From Lithodes maja (taxonomy: Eukaryota > Arthropoda > Malacostraca > Decapoda > Lithodidae), in NCBI GenBank assembly GCA_037953745.1, contig JBAKBP010000193.1, positions 248,001-312,000 of the forward strand: a stretch of 64,000 nt of DNA, read 5' to 3'. How positions within the stretch are numbered: position 1 is the first letter of the stretch; the number at the start of each line of letters is the position of its first letter. Below the pieces are notes generated by a model that worked only from the letters and a program-made list of their open reading frames with translations, was not told where the DNA came from and searched no databases. Positions 34,430 to 46,135 of this stretch are shown here, one piece after another. The position numbers and the translations under genes were made by a program.

Positions 34430-34847
34430 TAAATAAATAAATAAATATATAAATATATAAAACTTAATGGATACAGACACTCCGCGGTAATTTGTTGTGA
34501 GAGTCAAGAAAATAAACCAGTCAATGAAATACTCTATTATACTCCAGATGTTTCAGAACTTGGCGTAGGTTGAAAGAATAATATGAGTATATATTTATTA
34601 GTGCCCATGATTGTACAACACACATTCAATCACAGTCATATCTGACCATAAAATCTCTCGCTTACTTACCGATCCTTGAAAGAGTTAACAATTCAAATCA
34701 AGTCAAGGTCAACTTCAAAGGCCAACTAAAAAGAAAGGATATTTTATTATTGTTCGTCTTCAAATCGACTCAAATTATTGCGAGCGAATTGTTTGTTGGT
34801 GGCTGAGAGACTTATAGGTCAAGGGCGCGCAGATTATCTTCCACTGA
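34430..34847. other. No recognised feature
   Basis: (AAAT)n near 34425-34460 followed by AT-rich sequence without repeats or coding signal. Confidence 0.4.
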
Positions 34848-35370
34848 ACTTTTGTGTGCACTCTAATCCTATTTACTTTTGTGTGCACTCTAATCCTACT
34901 TACTTTTGTGTGCACTCTAATCCTACTTACTTTTGTGTGCAGTCTAATCCTACTTACTTTTGTGTGCACTCTAATCCTACTTACTTTGGTGTGCAGTCTA
35001 ATCCTACTTACTTTGGTGTGCACTCTAATCCTACTTACTTTTGTGTGCAGTCTAATCCTACTTACTTTTGTGTGCACTCTAATCCTACTTACTTTTGTGT
35101 GCACTCTAATCCTACTTACTTTTGTGTGCACTCTAATCCTACTTACTTTTGTGTGCACTCTAATCCTACTTACTTTTGTGTGCAGTCTAATCCTACTTAC
35201 TTTTGTGTGCACTCTAATCCTACTTACTTTTGTGTGCAGTCTAATCCTACTTACTTTTGTGTGCACTCTAATCCTACTTACTTTTGTGTGCCCTCTAATC
35301 CTACTTACTTTTCTGTGCAGTCTAATCCTACTTACTTTTGTGTGCCCTCTAATCCTACTTACTTTTTAAC
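34848..35370. repeat. 27-bp minisatellite, about 19 copies
   Basis: Unit ACTTTTGTGTGCACTCTAAT + CCTACTT. Copies vary mainly at one site (gcaCtc / gcaGtc / gccCtc) and at TTTTGTG/TTTGGTG. As 27 is a multiple of three and the unit has no stop in several frames, long open frames exist on both strands (for example a nine-residue CVHSNPTYF repeat). I see no start, signal or flanking coding sequence that would make it a gene. Confidence 0.9.
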
Positions 35371-35406
35371 ACAAAATATGTTATTCTGTTATTCTCTATA
35401 TATTGC

Positions 35407-35785
35407 TTAAGGGGGCCCACCTCACTTTTTTTCTCTTTCTCTCCCTCTCTCTTTGGCTTGTATACAATCGGCCCCATTCAGCCAATTGTTTTAAGACGCT
35501 TACCCCCATCCAGGTGTCAATATTTTCCTGGCGAGCGGTAGCGAGCCAGCATATATATATTTTTGATTTGACAAGATAAATTTGTAATTTTTTCGATAGA
35601 AAAATTTCTCCGGCGAAGCCGGATTTCTCCATACAATGATGGCTCGCTATCGCTCGCCAGGAATAAATCGACACCTGGATGGGGATAAACGTCTTAAAAC
35701 AGTTGGCTGAAATGGGCCAATGGATACAAGCCAGAGAAAGAGAGAAAAGGAGAGAACGATAAAAAAGCAGGTGACCCCCCTTTAA
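35407..35785 (+). mobile_element. MITE family M1, copy e (TTAA both sides)
   Basis: TTAA (35407-35410) GGGGGCCCACCTCAC ... GCAGGTGACCCCCCT TTAA (35782-35785). The complete palindromic structure with target-site TTAA at both ends makes it the clearest copy for defining the family boundaries. Confidence 0.85.
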
Positions 35786-36575
35786 AGGCCCAGCGATAAC
35801 AAAATAAATAACCGATTTTGTGAATTACACATTACTAAAATATATACATGTATAAGAAAATACAATACCGTACCTCTTACAACTGACTATACAATATGGT
35901 ACACAATCAAGCAATGGCAACGTCATTATGCAATCATGGATGGATAAGCAATGACGATCCATTAATAATATTATTCCCATCCAAACTAAGAATGGTAATT
36001 TAATATAGAACTCTTACAAATTAATGCATAACAGAAAGATACGTGTCGTTGCATCATTAGCTTTGTTAATTGTTTTGTTCATTAGACATACTTATAAGAA
36101 ACCCGACTTATGACGTTATTATACCTTCTAATTGCCATCATTTAATTATTTTTCCATTTATAATACGATAACTGATGAATATCAGGTGTCTATCCTTTAG
36201 GCATTGAACATAATGGATGAAATATGACGTCAGTGGCCCTTTCAGGAGTAAGCCATAAACATCTATTTAGAGGAAAAATAAGCAAAGTAATGAATGGAAG
36301 AAAACCAGGTCACAATCTACACATGCACATGTGACGTTGACCACTCCGTTAGAACCGCATGGCTTGTCCTACAGTGACTCGCTAGGATCGCCAGGGCAGT
36401 GGATGGGGCTACAGTTTATGTATTAGAGTGTGCTTTATTTCATATGAAAGCTCGTGTCATGGGCAGTCCAGAAAGGCTCTTTGTTTTCGCCCATGTCAAG
36501 GCTTTATATATTTAATTGTAAAGTATATGTTTTGTCATTAACTAGTAATGATAGGATCTGGGAGAGAGAGAGGGA
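35786..36575. other. No recognised feature
   Basis: AT-rich, apparently single-copy sequence, no motif or coding potential seen. Confidence 0.5.
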
Positions 36576-36614
36576 GTAGAACAGAGTGAGAGGGGGCGCG
36601 CAGTGTTTTTTGTC

Positions 36615-36790
36615 CCGCTCGATGACGTCACGGCTGGCTGCCTCGCGGGGGTTGGTGGAGGGAGGTCCTTACCAAGCTGTGAGCTTTGTTAGTGGTCAGT
36701 TGACTCGTAACTGCTGTTTTCCCATGCGGCTCGAGCTAGTGCGAGTATATATACTGGTTCCTCGCCACTCTCTCCCTCAGATCTGGTTTC
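36615..36790 (+). promoter_or_regulatory. Possible Pol II promoter (CRE and TATA)
   Basis: GATGACGTCACG near 36622 is a perfect cAMP-response-element core. About 120 bp downstream is GAGTATATATACTGG (TATA-box-like, near 36746), and about 25-30 bp further lies CCTCAG, an Inr-like site. GC content is higher than the surroundings. No coding region follows in the next kilobase, so it could also be a solo LTR promoter. Confidence 0.3.
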
Positions 36791-38320
36791 TAGAACACAC
36801 CCATCTTTTTGTCCCTTGCTATCTATCCCCGCTCCGCACCTGAGAATCTTTTCCTCTGCCTATCTCTCTCATTGTCTATATCTTTCACCACCTTTATTAA
36901 CATTATATCCCCTCTGGTTAACTCTGCAAAATCAGCTTCGTGCTGGCCAGTTGTATTGTGTGTTAAGGTCTGATATAACCTGTGTATGTTAGTTGTTAAG
37001 ATAAGTGGATCACGAAGCATTGGTTGGCTTTCATATTGCCGCTTCCTATAATTATTAGTGTTCTGCTGCATTAGGTGATGCTAGACTGGGAGTCTGATAT
37101 AATAGGTATTGTTTCCTATGAGTGCTGGCTTTAGTTAAAAGCGGCACGACATACCTGAGAACTGGAGTTGATTGAGTAAATTCTAGTCTGTGTGCCATTG
37201 AGAGTAGAGCATGCACGAATGAGGGCTTTTTGCCTATACCATTCTGCACTGTTCTAGTCTCGATTGTTTGTCTTTGAGGTACGCCAGGAGAACGCTTAAT
37301 ACTTCGGTATTAAGGTTTCTCAAGAGAGCTACCCTTCATTATAACGTAATATTTGACGCACAGACTTGAGATTTGCACTAGGCTATGCAGCATGCCATGC
37401 GCACCAGTATCTCGTATCATTGACTCTAGCTAGACTTTATCAATCATAGTAGACATTAAGTATATTAACCTAATTACTCTTTTTATGCATACCCATTTAT
37501 GATTACACAAGCATTTCGCAGCCTAGTTTGATGTATTGAGACACAAACGACTTAGGCTCCTTTTGTTGATAGGAATACTGCATTGTGGCGATTATTATTA
37601 GTGTTGTAGTGTTTAGGATATTCTTGGCTCCGACGGCATTATATATTCTGCCTTTTTGTGTGCATAGCCTGCACGAGCATTGTTCCACTGCCTGCCTTTT
37701 TGGGTTCCATTTCCGATACGAGCATCTTTACAGCATCTAACATTTAAAGAAGATTCCTTGTTAGTGTTGAAGGACTTTAGTGCACTTTCTTTCATGCAGG
37801 AGTGCCTGACATTTATTGATTAAAGTAACGTAAGCTGTAACTTCTCTTACCACCTTACTTTGCATACCATAACCAAGCACCTTCGGTTATAGGTAGTAAT
37901 AGGCTGTTTTCACCTAACATTAAGCCTAGAGTAGACGCACATTTATTGAGAGTTTGATAGCCTATTATTGCATATAGAACTCTGTAGAGTATTTGTGTTC
38001 TTTGTTCACTGGGAATATACTTCAGAGGTTGGAGCTAGCGCTTTCTGTTGTAACATTTATGCCATTACTAGTCCAATGAATAAGAGCCCTGATATATTTG
38101 AACCCCAGTCGTAACACACATAATGTAAATGTATATGTAGAACACAAATGTGGTATGTGGTATGCTTTTGGTATTTCTTATATTCTTCCGGCCCCCTGGT
38201 AATATCGCTGCAATATACCGACAAACAGAGGGCCAGGGATAAATCAAAGGAAGCCCCGGGTAGCATGCACAGAGGGGCACAAAGAGATATATTTATGAGG
38301 GACAGACAATGAGGCGGAGT
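36791..38320. other. No recognised feature
   Basis: About 1.5 kb of apparently unique sequence with balanced composition and no long open frame. If the upstream promoter is real this could be untranslated exon or LTR sequence. A G run (18 G) follows at about 38328-38345. Confidence 0.4.
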
Positions 38321-38632
38321 GGAAGGAGGGGGGGGGGGGGGGGGGAACACACGGAATACAGAATGGATGAGAAGGCCAGAAAAGAAACCATGCAGAGTTT
38401 TTCCTACGCGAACAGAGGGTAATTTTGGGGCTAGATCTTCGACAACTGATTCTGGTTTCGTGCATATTACTACTTTATATTATTCATTAATTATCCAGTT
38501 ACAAATGCTTTTTGACAGGTTGGTTGTGTTTGCGTCTGGGTGTATGTGTGTATGGCACCAAGCAGTGTAACCTTAAGTAGGAGCGTGTGGAGGTGGATGG
38601 AATCATGTTCCAAATTATGTTATCACATTTAA

Positions 38633-38715
38633 GCTCCTCGGTGGTCTACTTGGTTTGGTGTTGGAGTGCTGTGCTACTGACCCGGGTTCGATGCCCAGCC
38701 AGATCATATAACAGA
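38633..38715 (+). mobile_element. tRNA-like SINE head
   Basis: GGTTCGATGCC at 38685-38695 is a B-box match, preceded by an A-box-like TGGTCTACTTGG at a normal distance. The arms do not form a clean cloverleaf, so it is a tRNA-derived relic. Confidence 0.45.
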
Positions 38716-38786
38716 AATATGAATATAATCCACAGAAATACTAACGCGTCAAATATAAAGAAAAATACCTATTTCTGAATTGAAAA

Positions 38787-38866
38787 ATAACCCGTGGCCT
38801 GCCAAAGGACAAATAACCCGTGGCCTGCCAAAGGACAAATAACCCGTGGCCTGCCAAAGGACAAAT
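38787..38866. repeat. 26-bp tandem repeat, three copies
   Basis: Unit AAATAACCCGTGGCCTGCCA + AAGGAC, three exact copies. Confidence 0.95.
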
Positions 38867-38964
38867 AGCAACAGCATGGAAATACAACACAAGGTGGATC
38901 AAGTCTCAGTATTTTTCCTCTTGGATATTATGCCAACAAGAAAGGAAAAGGCAAACATATGATA

Positions 38965-39245
38965 TGATCCGACGGAGGTCTTTTTGGTCGCCCTTGTTTC
39001 ACTCCATTAGTTTCGAGATTTTAAAACATTTCACCCTATAAGTTTGCGATTATAAGATGCTTCACTCTAATCAGGTATAATTTTTGTTCTGGGTGAGCGC
39101 TAGCTAGCCTTTAACTTCGAAGAAATCGGCCTTCGGCCGGGAATATTTTCTTTCGGAAAATATACAAACTTAGCCTGAAGGATGTCTGGGTGGACATTTT
39201 GTTATAGTTTGAGGGTAGTCCGGGAGTCTAGGGGACGGACTAAAA
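38965..39245 (+). mobile_element. MITE family M2, copy
   Basis: Blocks 'ttcactccattagtttcgagattttaa', 'gtgagcgctagctagcc', AATCGGCCTTCGGCCGGG and 'gggagtctaggg' are in the family order. Confidence 0.6.
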
Positions 39246-39711
39246 TTCATTGCTCGAAAATGGCAAAATCAAACAAAATCCTCAATAATAATAAAACAAA
39301 GTATCATGATAACCCAAAAAAAACTCTGCCCAGATAGTGTTAAGGAGGTAATTCTTAGACTGATTACTGATTACGTATTCTCTTGTTTGGCGCAGGGTCA
39401 TCGAATAGTATCGTTTATTAGACGACTCTCCCTTTCACTCACTCTCACTATTACACTCACTCTCTCGATCATTGGGCTGAATTCAATCACTCTCACTCTT
39501 TTCCGCACTCTTTCCGTCTCTGAGCTCGCAATCTCAATCTATCTCAATCTCTCTCTCAAGTAAAATTAAATAGACAGACACAGAGACACACATTCACACA
39601 TACAAGTAAATTGAAACACATACACACACACACACACAATTTATTTTTTCTCTGGAACGCACCAGCTCTCCCAAACCCTACTACACAATTTCCACATATC
39701 TCTCTCTAAAT

Positions 39712-39950
39712 ATGTGTATGTGTGTGTGTGTGTGTGGTGTGTGTGTGTGTGGTGTGTATGTATTATGGTGTGTGTGTGGTGTGCCATGTGTGTGTGCTGT
39801 GTCGTGGTGTGTGTGTGTGTGTGTGGTGTGTATGTATTATGGGGTGTGTGTGGTGTGTCATGTGTGTGTGCTGTGTCGTGGTGTGTGTGTGTGTGGTGTG
39901 TATGTATTATGGGGTGTGTGTGGTGTGTCATGTGTGTGTGCTGTGTCGTG

Positions 39951-40014
<64 letters not shown>

Positions 40015-40250
40015 TGTCTATGAATTATGGTGTGTGTGTGTGTGTGGTGTGTATGTATTATGGGGTGTGTGTGGTGTGTCATGTGTGTGTGCTGTGTCGT
40101 GGTGTGTGTGTGTGTGTGTGTGTGGTGTCTATGTATTATGGGGTGTGTGTGGTGTGTCATGTGTGTGTGCTGTGTCGTGGTGTGTGTGTGTGTGCTGTGG
40201 TGTGTGTGCTGTGGTGTGTGTGTGTGTGTGTTGTGGTGTGTGCGTGATAA
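39712..40250. repeat. Compound GT-rich repeat with 70-80-bp higher-order unit
   Basis: Six or so copies of a unit containing GTATGTATTATGGGGTGTGT, CATGTGTGTGTGCTGTGTCG and (GT)n. Apparent Cys/Val-rich proteins are artefacts. Confidence 0.9.
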
Positions 40251-40339
40251 TATACCCTAGGCAGCCTTCCGTATATATTATGTAGTATGAAGGCAGAGCA
40301 TCATCCTTTACATTATAGAACCATGGACTATATTTCAGT

Positions 40340-40905
40340 CGGGCCTTTATTTTGATTTGGTTGTACTTGTTTTCATCTTGTCTTCCTTCTCCACTTCTTT
40401 ACTTCCACTTATTGTCTCTCTTGCCTTCTTCTGTTCTTCCTTTCTTTGTTATTTCTTTCTTACTTTCTCTCTATCCTTCCCTCATTCTGTCCGTATGTTA
40501 TTCTGTATTTATCTTTGCTTGTTCTCTTGCCTTCCTTTGTTCTTATTTCTTGTTTTATTTTCTTGCTTTATTAATTGCCTACTTTTTGTCTATCCTTTCC
40601 TAATTTCCATCCTTCTGTTTTTCTTTCTTTCTCTTTGCTTCTTCTCTGGACTTCTTTTGTTTTTTCTTTCTTTCTTGCTGGTCTTGCTTTATTTCTTGCT
40701 CACTTTCTTTCTATCCTTGTCCCATTCTTTCATTATGTTTTTCTTTCTTTATCTTTGCTTCTTCTCTTGCTTTCTTTTATTCTTTCTTTCTTATCTTGCT
40801 TTCTGTCATGCTCTATTTTGTTCTGTCTTTGCCTCATTCCTTCTTTCAGTTTTTCTTTCTCTTTGTTTCCTTCTCTCCTTTCTTTGTCATATTTCTTTAA
40901 GGAGC
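40340..40905. repeat. Polypyrimidine (TTCTTT) tract
   Basis: About 560 bp of T/C-rich sequence with recurrent TTTCTTTCTT and CTTGCTTTCTT words and internal imperfect repeats of about 130 bp. Leu/Phe/Ser open frames here are not genes. Confidence 0.8.
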
Positions 40906-41224
40906 TAGCACATCGGAAACCTATATTATTTATCAGCACCGAATATGCACCATGACGCCTTTTTACCTTTGAGTCTGGCTTAAGATTAGATGGTGTTATG
41001 CAGTTTAAAAAGGACCTATGTTACTAAGAGAGTTTATTGAGTTCATATTTACCCATTTGAGTCGTATAGGCCTAGGTAGATTACAAACTAAAGAGGCTCG
41101 TCTAATGATAACCAGAACATGATGCGAATTACGTAATGGGAGTGAAGGGGTTAACCGCTATATTCTGACTAACAATAGACGACTTTCATCAGCTTTGGAA
41201 GGACTTACTTACTTGAGTACTTGA
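40906..41224. other. No gene; M3-like remnant
   Basis: Contains GGAGTGAAGGGGTTAACC near 41140 and related diverged words of MITE M3, otherwise unremarkable. Confidence 0.35.
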
Positions 41225-42180
41225 GTTGTTTCGGCCTCCTCAGCGGCCTCGGCGAGAGTTGCTCCCCCCGAGTATGTTTGCTGCCAGTGTTTGATGCAGC
41301 AGGCTATTCGAGAGGGCAGCTCTCCCTCCCGCGAAGTATGGCTGATCAAGCACCGACTTGAGATGGTTGTCCAAGGCTTTTTTTAATACTTCCGTTGGCA
41401 CGTCCATCAGGTTTCTCACGTTCTCTGGCATTTTGTTGAAGAGGCTCGGTCCCCTGTTTGTCAACCAGGAGTCCCTCAGTGTGCCCAGAGCTCCCCCTAC
41501 ACTTTTGGGGTGGGATGTTACAATACCTACCCCCTCTGTCACTCCAGTTCCATGATATTGTGGTGTGAAGGTTTGGCACTAGACCCTCGATAACTTTCCA
41601 TGTGTAAATTATCAAGTATCTCTCTCTTCTTCGCTCCAGTGAATATAAGCTAAGAGCCTTCAGCCTATCCCAGTAATGAAGATGTTTTACCGAGCTGATG
41701 TGGGACGTGAAACTTCTTTGAACACTCTCTATATCGTATATTTCCCCGGCTTTGTGTGGAGATGTTAGCACACTGCAATACTGCAGTCGTGGGATCACCA
41801 ACGATTTGAAAAGTGTTATCATTGGCCGTTCTTCTCGTGTCTTGAAAGTGCGCAGTATCCAACCTACAAGTTTCCTCGTCGCTACTGACTTGGCCTGATT
41901 ATGTTCTTTGAAAGACATGTTTTCTGACATTATTACCCCAAGATCTTTAACCTCTGATTTTCGTGGGATTGGCAGGAGTGACTCTGTTAAGTAAGTTGTG
42001 GTTCTTTAAATTTCTCCATTTCCTCCATACCTTATCAGCTGAAATTTCTCTTCGTTAAATTGCATGTTGTTTTCTTTGGTCCACCGAATCACCGAATCAC
42101 AGTAATCACAGTCGTATAAACCATCTCCATTATACTCTTCTAACAAAGTATAAATGACTATAGTCTGTTTGTTTTCAGCG
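41225..42180 (-). pseudogene. LINE RT fragment (CR1/RTE-like), reverse
   Basis: The minus-strand reading covers the region after the RT active site: IRWTKENNMQFNEEKFQLIR, KDLGVIMSENMSFKEH, PRLQYCSVL, then after a frameshift near 41545 RGPSLFNKMPENVRNL and the C-terminus. A premature TAA lies near 42008 (after GGNGEI). The catalytic YxDD and the endonuclease are missing, so it is a 5'-truncated dead copy, different from the LINEs at 5.5 kb and 59 kb. A small duplication GATTCGGTGATTCGGTG lies in the coding part. Confidence 0.8.
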
Positions 42181-42259
42181 GACGGTAAACTGCCATGACC
42201 TCAACTAGAATACTCAGATCTTATAAATAATTCGTAGCGAAATATGTTGCTAACGCAGG

Positions 42260-42455
42260 GAGGGGGGGGGGGTAGTTTGCTCCCTATGCCTACATCAATC
42301 TAAAAATAAAAACATACCCGGGACTCTTTTTCGAGATAAATTTGTAAATGTTTGGCATTGAAAACCGGTTCCTCATAAGTTACAGCCTTGCTGTCGCTCG
42401 CCAGGAATAAATCGACACCTGAATGGCACGAGAGGTCGTAACACCTGGAGTTAAT
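42260..42455 (-). mobile_element. MITE family M2, partial copy (reverse)
   Basis: Contains TAGTTTGCTCCCTATGCCTA, CTCGCCAGGAATAAATCGACAC and GGCACGAGAGGTCG, the complement of M2 blocks. The far half is missing. Confidence 0.5.
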
Positions 42456-42589
42456 GGGCACCTGTGACGCCCCATCATGGGTAATTGAACTGAGGTAACT
42501 AAGCTCAATAACTCACACAACCACCAAGGGATATAAAGAGCAATGATACAGAGGTAAGCGCCTCAATATTAGCCAAGCGCAACCTAGCG

Positions 42590-42740
42590 TAATCCCCCCC
42601 CCCCCCCCCCCCACTTAAACAAAAATAAAAAATAATTAAAATAAATAAACAATTAAATAAATAAATAAATAAATAAACTAAAATAAATAAATACATAAAT
42701 AGAATAAAATAAAATACTAATAATACCGTACTAATAATAA
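42590..42740. repeat. C-run and (AAAT)n low-complexity
   Basis: About 20 C in a row at 42593-42612, then A-rich AAATAAAT repeats to about 42740. Confidence 0.9.
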
Positions 42741-42897
42741 TAATATATACAAAAAAATATACTTTAACTATAACTCAAGGTCCAGGCCGGAAGTAAATAC
42801 CGGTTATCTTTCCTTGATAATACCCACTGTAAACACTGGCCTCGCTATAAACAGACCCCCAGCTGATATGTGGGGGAAAATGGACGCTGGAGAAGCA

Positions 42898-43268
42898 TTA
42901 AGGGGGTCCACCTCGCTTTGTTTTATCTTTCTCTCCCTCTCTCTTTGGCTTGTATCCATTCGGCCCCATTCAGCCTACTGTTTTAAGACGTTTACCCCCA
43001 TCCAGGTGTCAATATTTTCCTGGCGAGCGGTAGCAGGCCAGCATATATATTTTTGTTTTGACAGGAAGCTAAATTTGTAAATTTTTCAATAGAAAAATTT
43101 CTCCGGCGAAGCCGGATTTCTCCATACAATGCTGGCTCGCTACCGCTCCCCAGGAAGAAATTGACACCTTGATGGGGATAAACGTCTTAAAACAGTTGGC
43201 TGAATGGATACAAGCCAGAAAGAGAGAAAATGAGAGAAAGAGAAAAAAAGCAGGTGACCTCCCCTTAA
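42898..43268 (+). mobile_element. MITE family M1, copy f (TTAA both sides)
   Basis: TTAA (42898-42901) GGGGGTCCACCTCGC ... GCAGGTGACCTCCCC TTAA (43265-43268). The right arm has a small deletion in the CGGCCCCATTCAGCC block. Confidence 0.85.
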
Positions 43269-43474
43269 CAGCCACTGTTTTATTAAGATATTTTCGGGTT
43301 AGCGGCCGTACATGAAACAAACACATAAAATAGATATGAGTGTTGTTTTGTGAATAGAAGAAAAAAATTATATCACATTTTTTGTTTTCTCTATTTATTT
43401 CGTTCATCGAATAGGTTTCACGTTGGTAATATTTAAGAATGGAGCCGTTGGTCTTACAAAACATATTCAGTCTA

Positions 43475-43775
43475 TCCATCTATTGCCAAACGTCTTTGAT
43501 TCCTGAGGGGACGACCACGAATGAACCGCCCTCATGTCCCCCTATAATTCGTCAGCCAACGCCTCTCATTTCACACAACACCACTTTACTCATATGCCTC
43601 TCAACTCCACCCTTCCACTTCATTCTCAGTCTGCATCTCCCTCTCTCCCCTTCCATCTAACTTTCATACACTCTGTTAGTCATTCTCATTATCTCTAAAC
43701 TGTCCACATGACCAAACCACCTCAAGGAGTTGTTCTTCATACTCTCCAACGCATCCACACCACCTCGCTCTTGTA
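43475..43775 (-). pseudogene. RTE-type LINE C-terminal remnant
   Basis: On the minus strand near 43745-43670 the reading NNSLRWFGHVDSLEIMRM and RVYES matches the RWFGHV...R.Y motif that ends many RTE-clade reverse transcriptases. The frame is broken soon after by stops. No other domain survives. Confidence 0.5.
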
Positions 43776-44015
43776 CTTCTTCATATATTTCTCACGTAAC
43801 TTATTTTTACCCCTCTCACTCTTTAAAAAGGAATACACAGATAACACTAGGGATGGAGAAATCTGCATGTGGAATTAATCAATTTTAACAGCTTATCTAT
43901 AAAATTATATAAGTTAGTACCGGAAATGGTAGTTGTAATATTAATCCTGTATTATCACTAACACTCCATTGAACAGGGAACAGTGAGTGAGGAAATCGCT
44001 TATTAGGATGTGTGA
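43776..44015. other. No recognised feature
   Basis: AT-rich short interval without repeats or coding signal. Confidence 0.4.
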
Positions 44016-44192
44016 TTAACTCCTTCAGTACCGTGGTCATCCTTTTCATAATAGTCAAGTCGTTTACCCACTAAAAGGCTACATACTATCTCAATTAATC
44101 CTTTTAGCTACCATATACCATTCCTAAGCTTCATAATATTGTCTCATATATAACACGTAAAAATGGGTGGAAATTAAAATTGAAGAGGTTAA
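44016..44192. mobile_element. MITE family M3, copy (diverged)
   Basis: TTAA (44016-44019) CTCCTTCAGTACCG ... TTGAAGAGG TTAA (44189-44192). Inner words CTAAAAGGCTACATAC and TTTTAGCTACCATATACC match the copy at 11343. Confidence 0.65.
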
Positions 44193-44393
44193 ATTATAGT
44201 ATATGTGGAAATTTGTCCACACATAAGATCTGTTCTACCTGGAACAACAGAGTTGTTCAGCATAGCAATTCAAGAAGAGACTAGGCAGCATTTTTGCACA
44301 CTCTGTATTGAGAGCAGCACACTTCATAATATCTCGCTCCACCAAGATAATCTCCCCGAAATGGACTGCAAGGTATTTGAGATACAAAAAACA

Positions 44394-44400
<7 letters not shown>

Positions 44401-44437
<37 letters not shown>

Positions 44438-44639
44438 CCCCCCCCCCCCCCCCCCCCTTCCATCTAGTGACCAATCTCCAGGGTGTGTGGCACTCCTTAA
44501 AAGTACACCACCTGCTGCTCGGGGCTTTGCACGCTTTTCATTCTCTATTTTTCTTTAGGTATTTTAAGTTTCTAGCTTCATATGTGTGCTTATCCTTCAT
44601 TGGAGTTAAGCTAAAACATACACACTCACACTCACTCAC

Positions 44640-44719
<80 letters not shown>

Positions 44720-44720
44720 G
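44401..44720. repeat. (CT)n-(C)n and (CT)n arrays
   Basis: (CT) x ~17 followed by about 23 C (44401-44457), then (CACT)n/(CT)n of about 85 bp at 44632-44716. The space between them has no recognised feature. Confidence 0.95.
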
Positions 44721-44729
44721 CTGGTGTAG

Positions 44730-45245
44730 TTTGGTTACAGGTCAAGTTAAGGTAGGACTAGTTTGGGATAGGTTACGTTAGGGTAGACTGAGTTAGTTTA
44801 AGGATATTTTAGGTTATGTCCAGTTAAGTTAAAGGTCAAGTTAAGGTAAGGCTAGTTTAGGAGAGGATAAGTCAGGTCAGGCTAAGTTAATGTAAGGATA
44901 ATTTAGCTTATGTCCAGTTAGGTTGCAGGTCAAGTTAAGGTAAGGCTAGTTTAGGATAGGTTAAGTTAGGTTAGGCAATATATAGTGTAGGGATATGCTA
45001 TGTTTAGTTAGGTTAAATGTCGAGTTAGAGTAAGGCTAGTTTAGGATAGGATAGAATAGGTTAGGCTAGGTTAGATTACGTCAGTGTAAGGTTATGTTAT
45101 GTTAAGTTAATGGTCAAGTTTGGGCAAGGCTAGTTTAGAATAGGTTAGGTTACGTTGGGCTAAGTTAGTGTTAGGTTATGTTAATCTATATTTAATTAGG
45201 TTAAAGATCGAGTTAAGGTAGTTTAGGATCTGTCCGTTTATGTCA
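44730..45245. repeat. Degenerate TTAGG-type tract with about 120-bp higher-order repeat
   Basis: Dense AGGTTAGGTTA / TTAAGGTAAGGC words. A longer unit recurs about four times: GTCAAGTTAAGGTAAGGCTA then GTTTAGGATAGGTTA, ending TTATGTCCAGTTAGGTT. It is compatible with a decayed interstitial telomere-like array or a satellite rich in TTAGG words. Confidence 0.6.
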
Positions 45246-46135
45246 GATTAGATTTAAGATTATTTGCAAGCTAGATTTGTTTAACTATTAAGTCAAATTA
45301 GTTAATATATTTGGGTAAATAGTAGTGGAGATTAGGTCAAATATTGGGTTAGATTCAGATCAGGTAGGTGTGCTCAAATCATTTCAGCATGTGAGAGAAG
45401 TGACCTGAGTGCGAAACAACCATGTTTAGAAAGCATTGGTCCCGAGTCTCCAAATCTCTCACGTCTCTCACTCTCTCTCTCCCTGCCGTCTCTTACTATT
45501 TCTCAGAGTTTACCTGCAATCTTGTGTGCAGTCTCCAGGGGTTGCATTGGCACTCTCTGGAAGTCCCGCACGGTTTTACATATTTTTCTCCAGTTTATAA
45601 TGTATTCCAATTATGTCACTGGGGTTTCATGCACTATATACAGTATAATTGATAGGATAAAACTAAATTTAGCATGGTCCATATTTAATATGATATTATT
45701 CACTTAAATATTGAAGTTTCTATCGAAACAAACATCAACAAGCAAATATATGAACTACATTTTTGTTGTCTTCATTCCTAAAGTGTAATTATTTAATTGG
45801 GTTACTAGCATACTAAATGTTTTGACTATGTAAAGCAATAAGTAAAGCAATATCATGTTATCTTCTTCTATCTTCCTACCCTGTTTAGCAACTCTCTCTC
45901 TCTATATATATATATACCGGTATATATATACTGTATATATATTCTTCTGATCCCTTGCCTTCTTCTACTACCATATGGTCTTAAAATTAAATTTATATAA
46001 TTTTCAAGTTGCCTGCCTTTCACATATTGTTAATCTATCTATCTATCTATATGCTCAGGCCCAATCCTCACTTTTCCTATTTTTTATTTTTATTTTCCCC
46101 TATTTTATTATTTTGTTTGTTTGTATTTTCTTGGG
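45246..46135. other. No recognised gene
   Basis: AT-rich, with (TA)n and ACCGGTATA palindrome near 45905-45940 and (CTAT)n near 46035. Short open frames have no recognisable motif. Confidence 0.4.

Noticed and set aside
34778..35410. Secreted repeat protein with CVHSNPTYF units
   Set aside because: The 27-bp unit keeps several frames open on both strands; no signal peptide, exon context or non-repeat coding sequence.
39712..40285. Cys/Val-rich small proteins
   Set aside because: Translations of GT-rich repeats in overlapping frames.
44730..45245. Chromosome end or functional telomere
   Set aside because: TTAGG units are heavily degenerate and unique-looking sequence follows on both sides.
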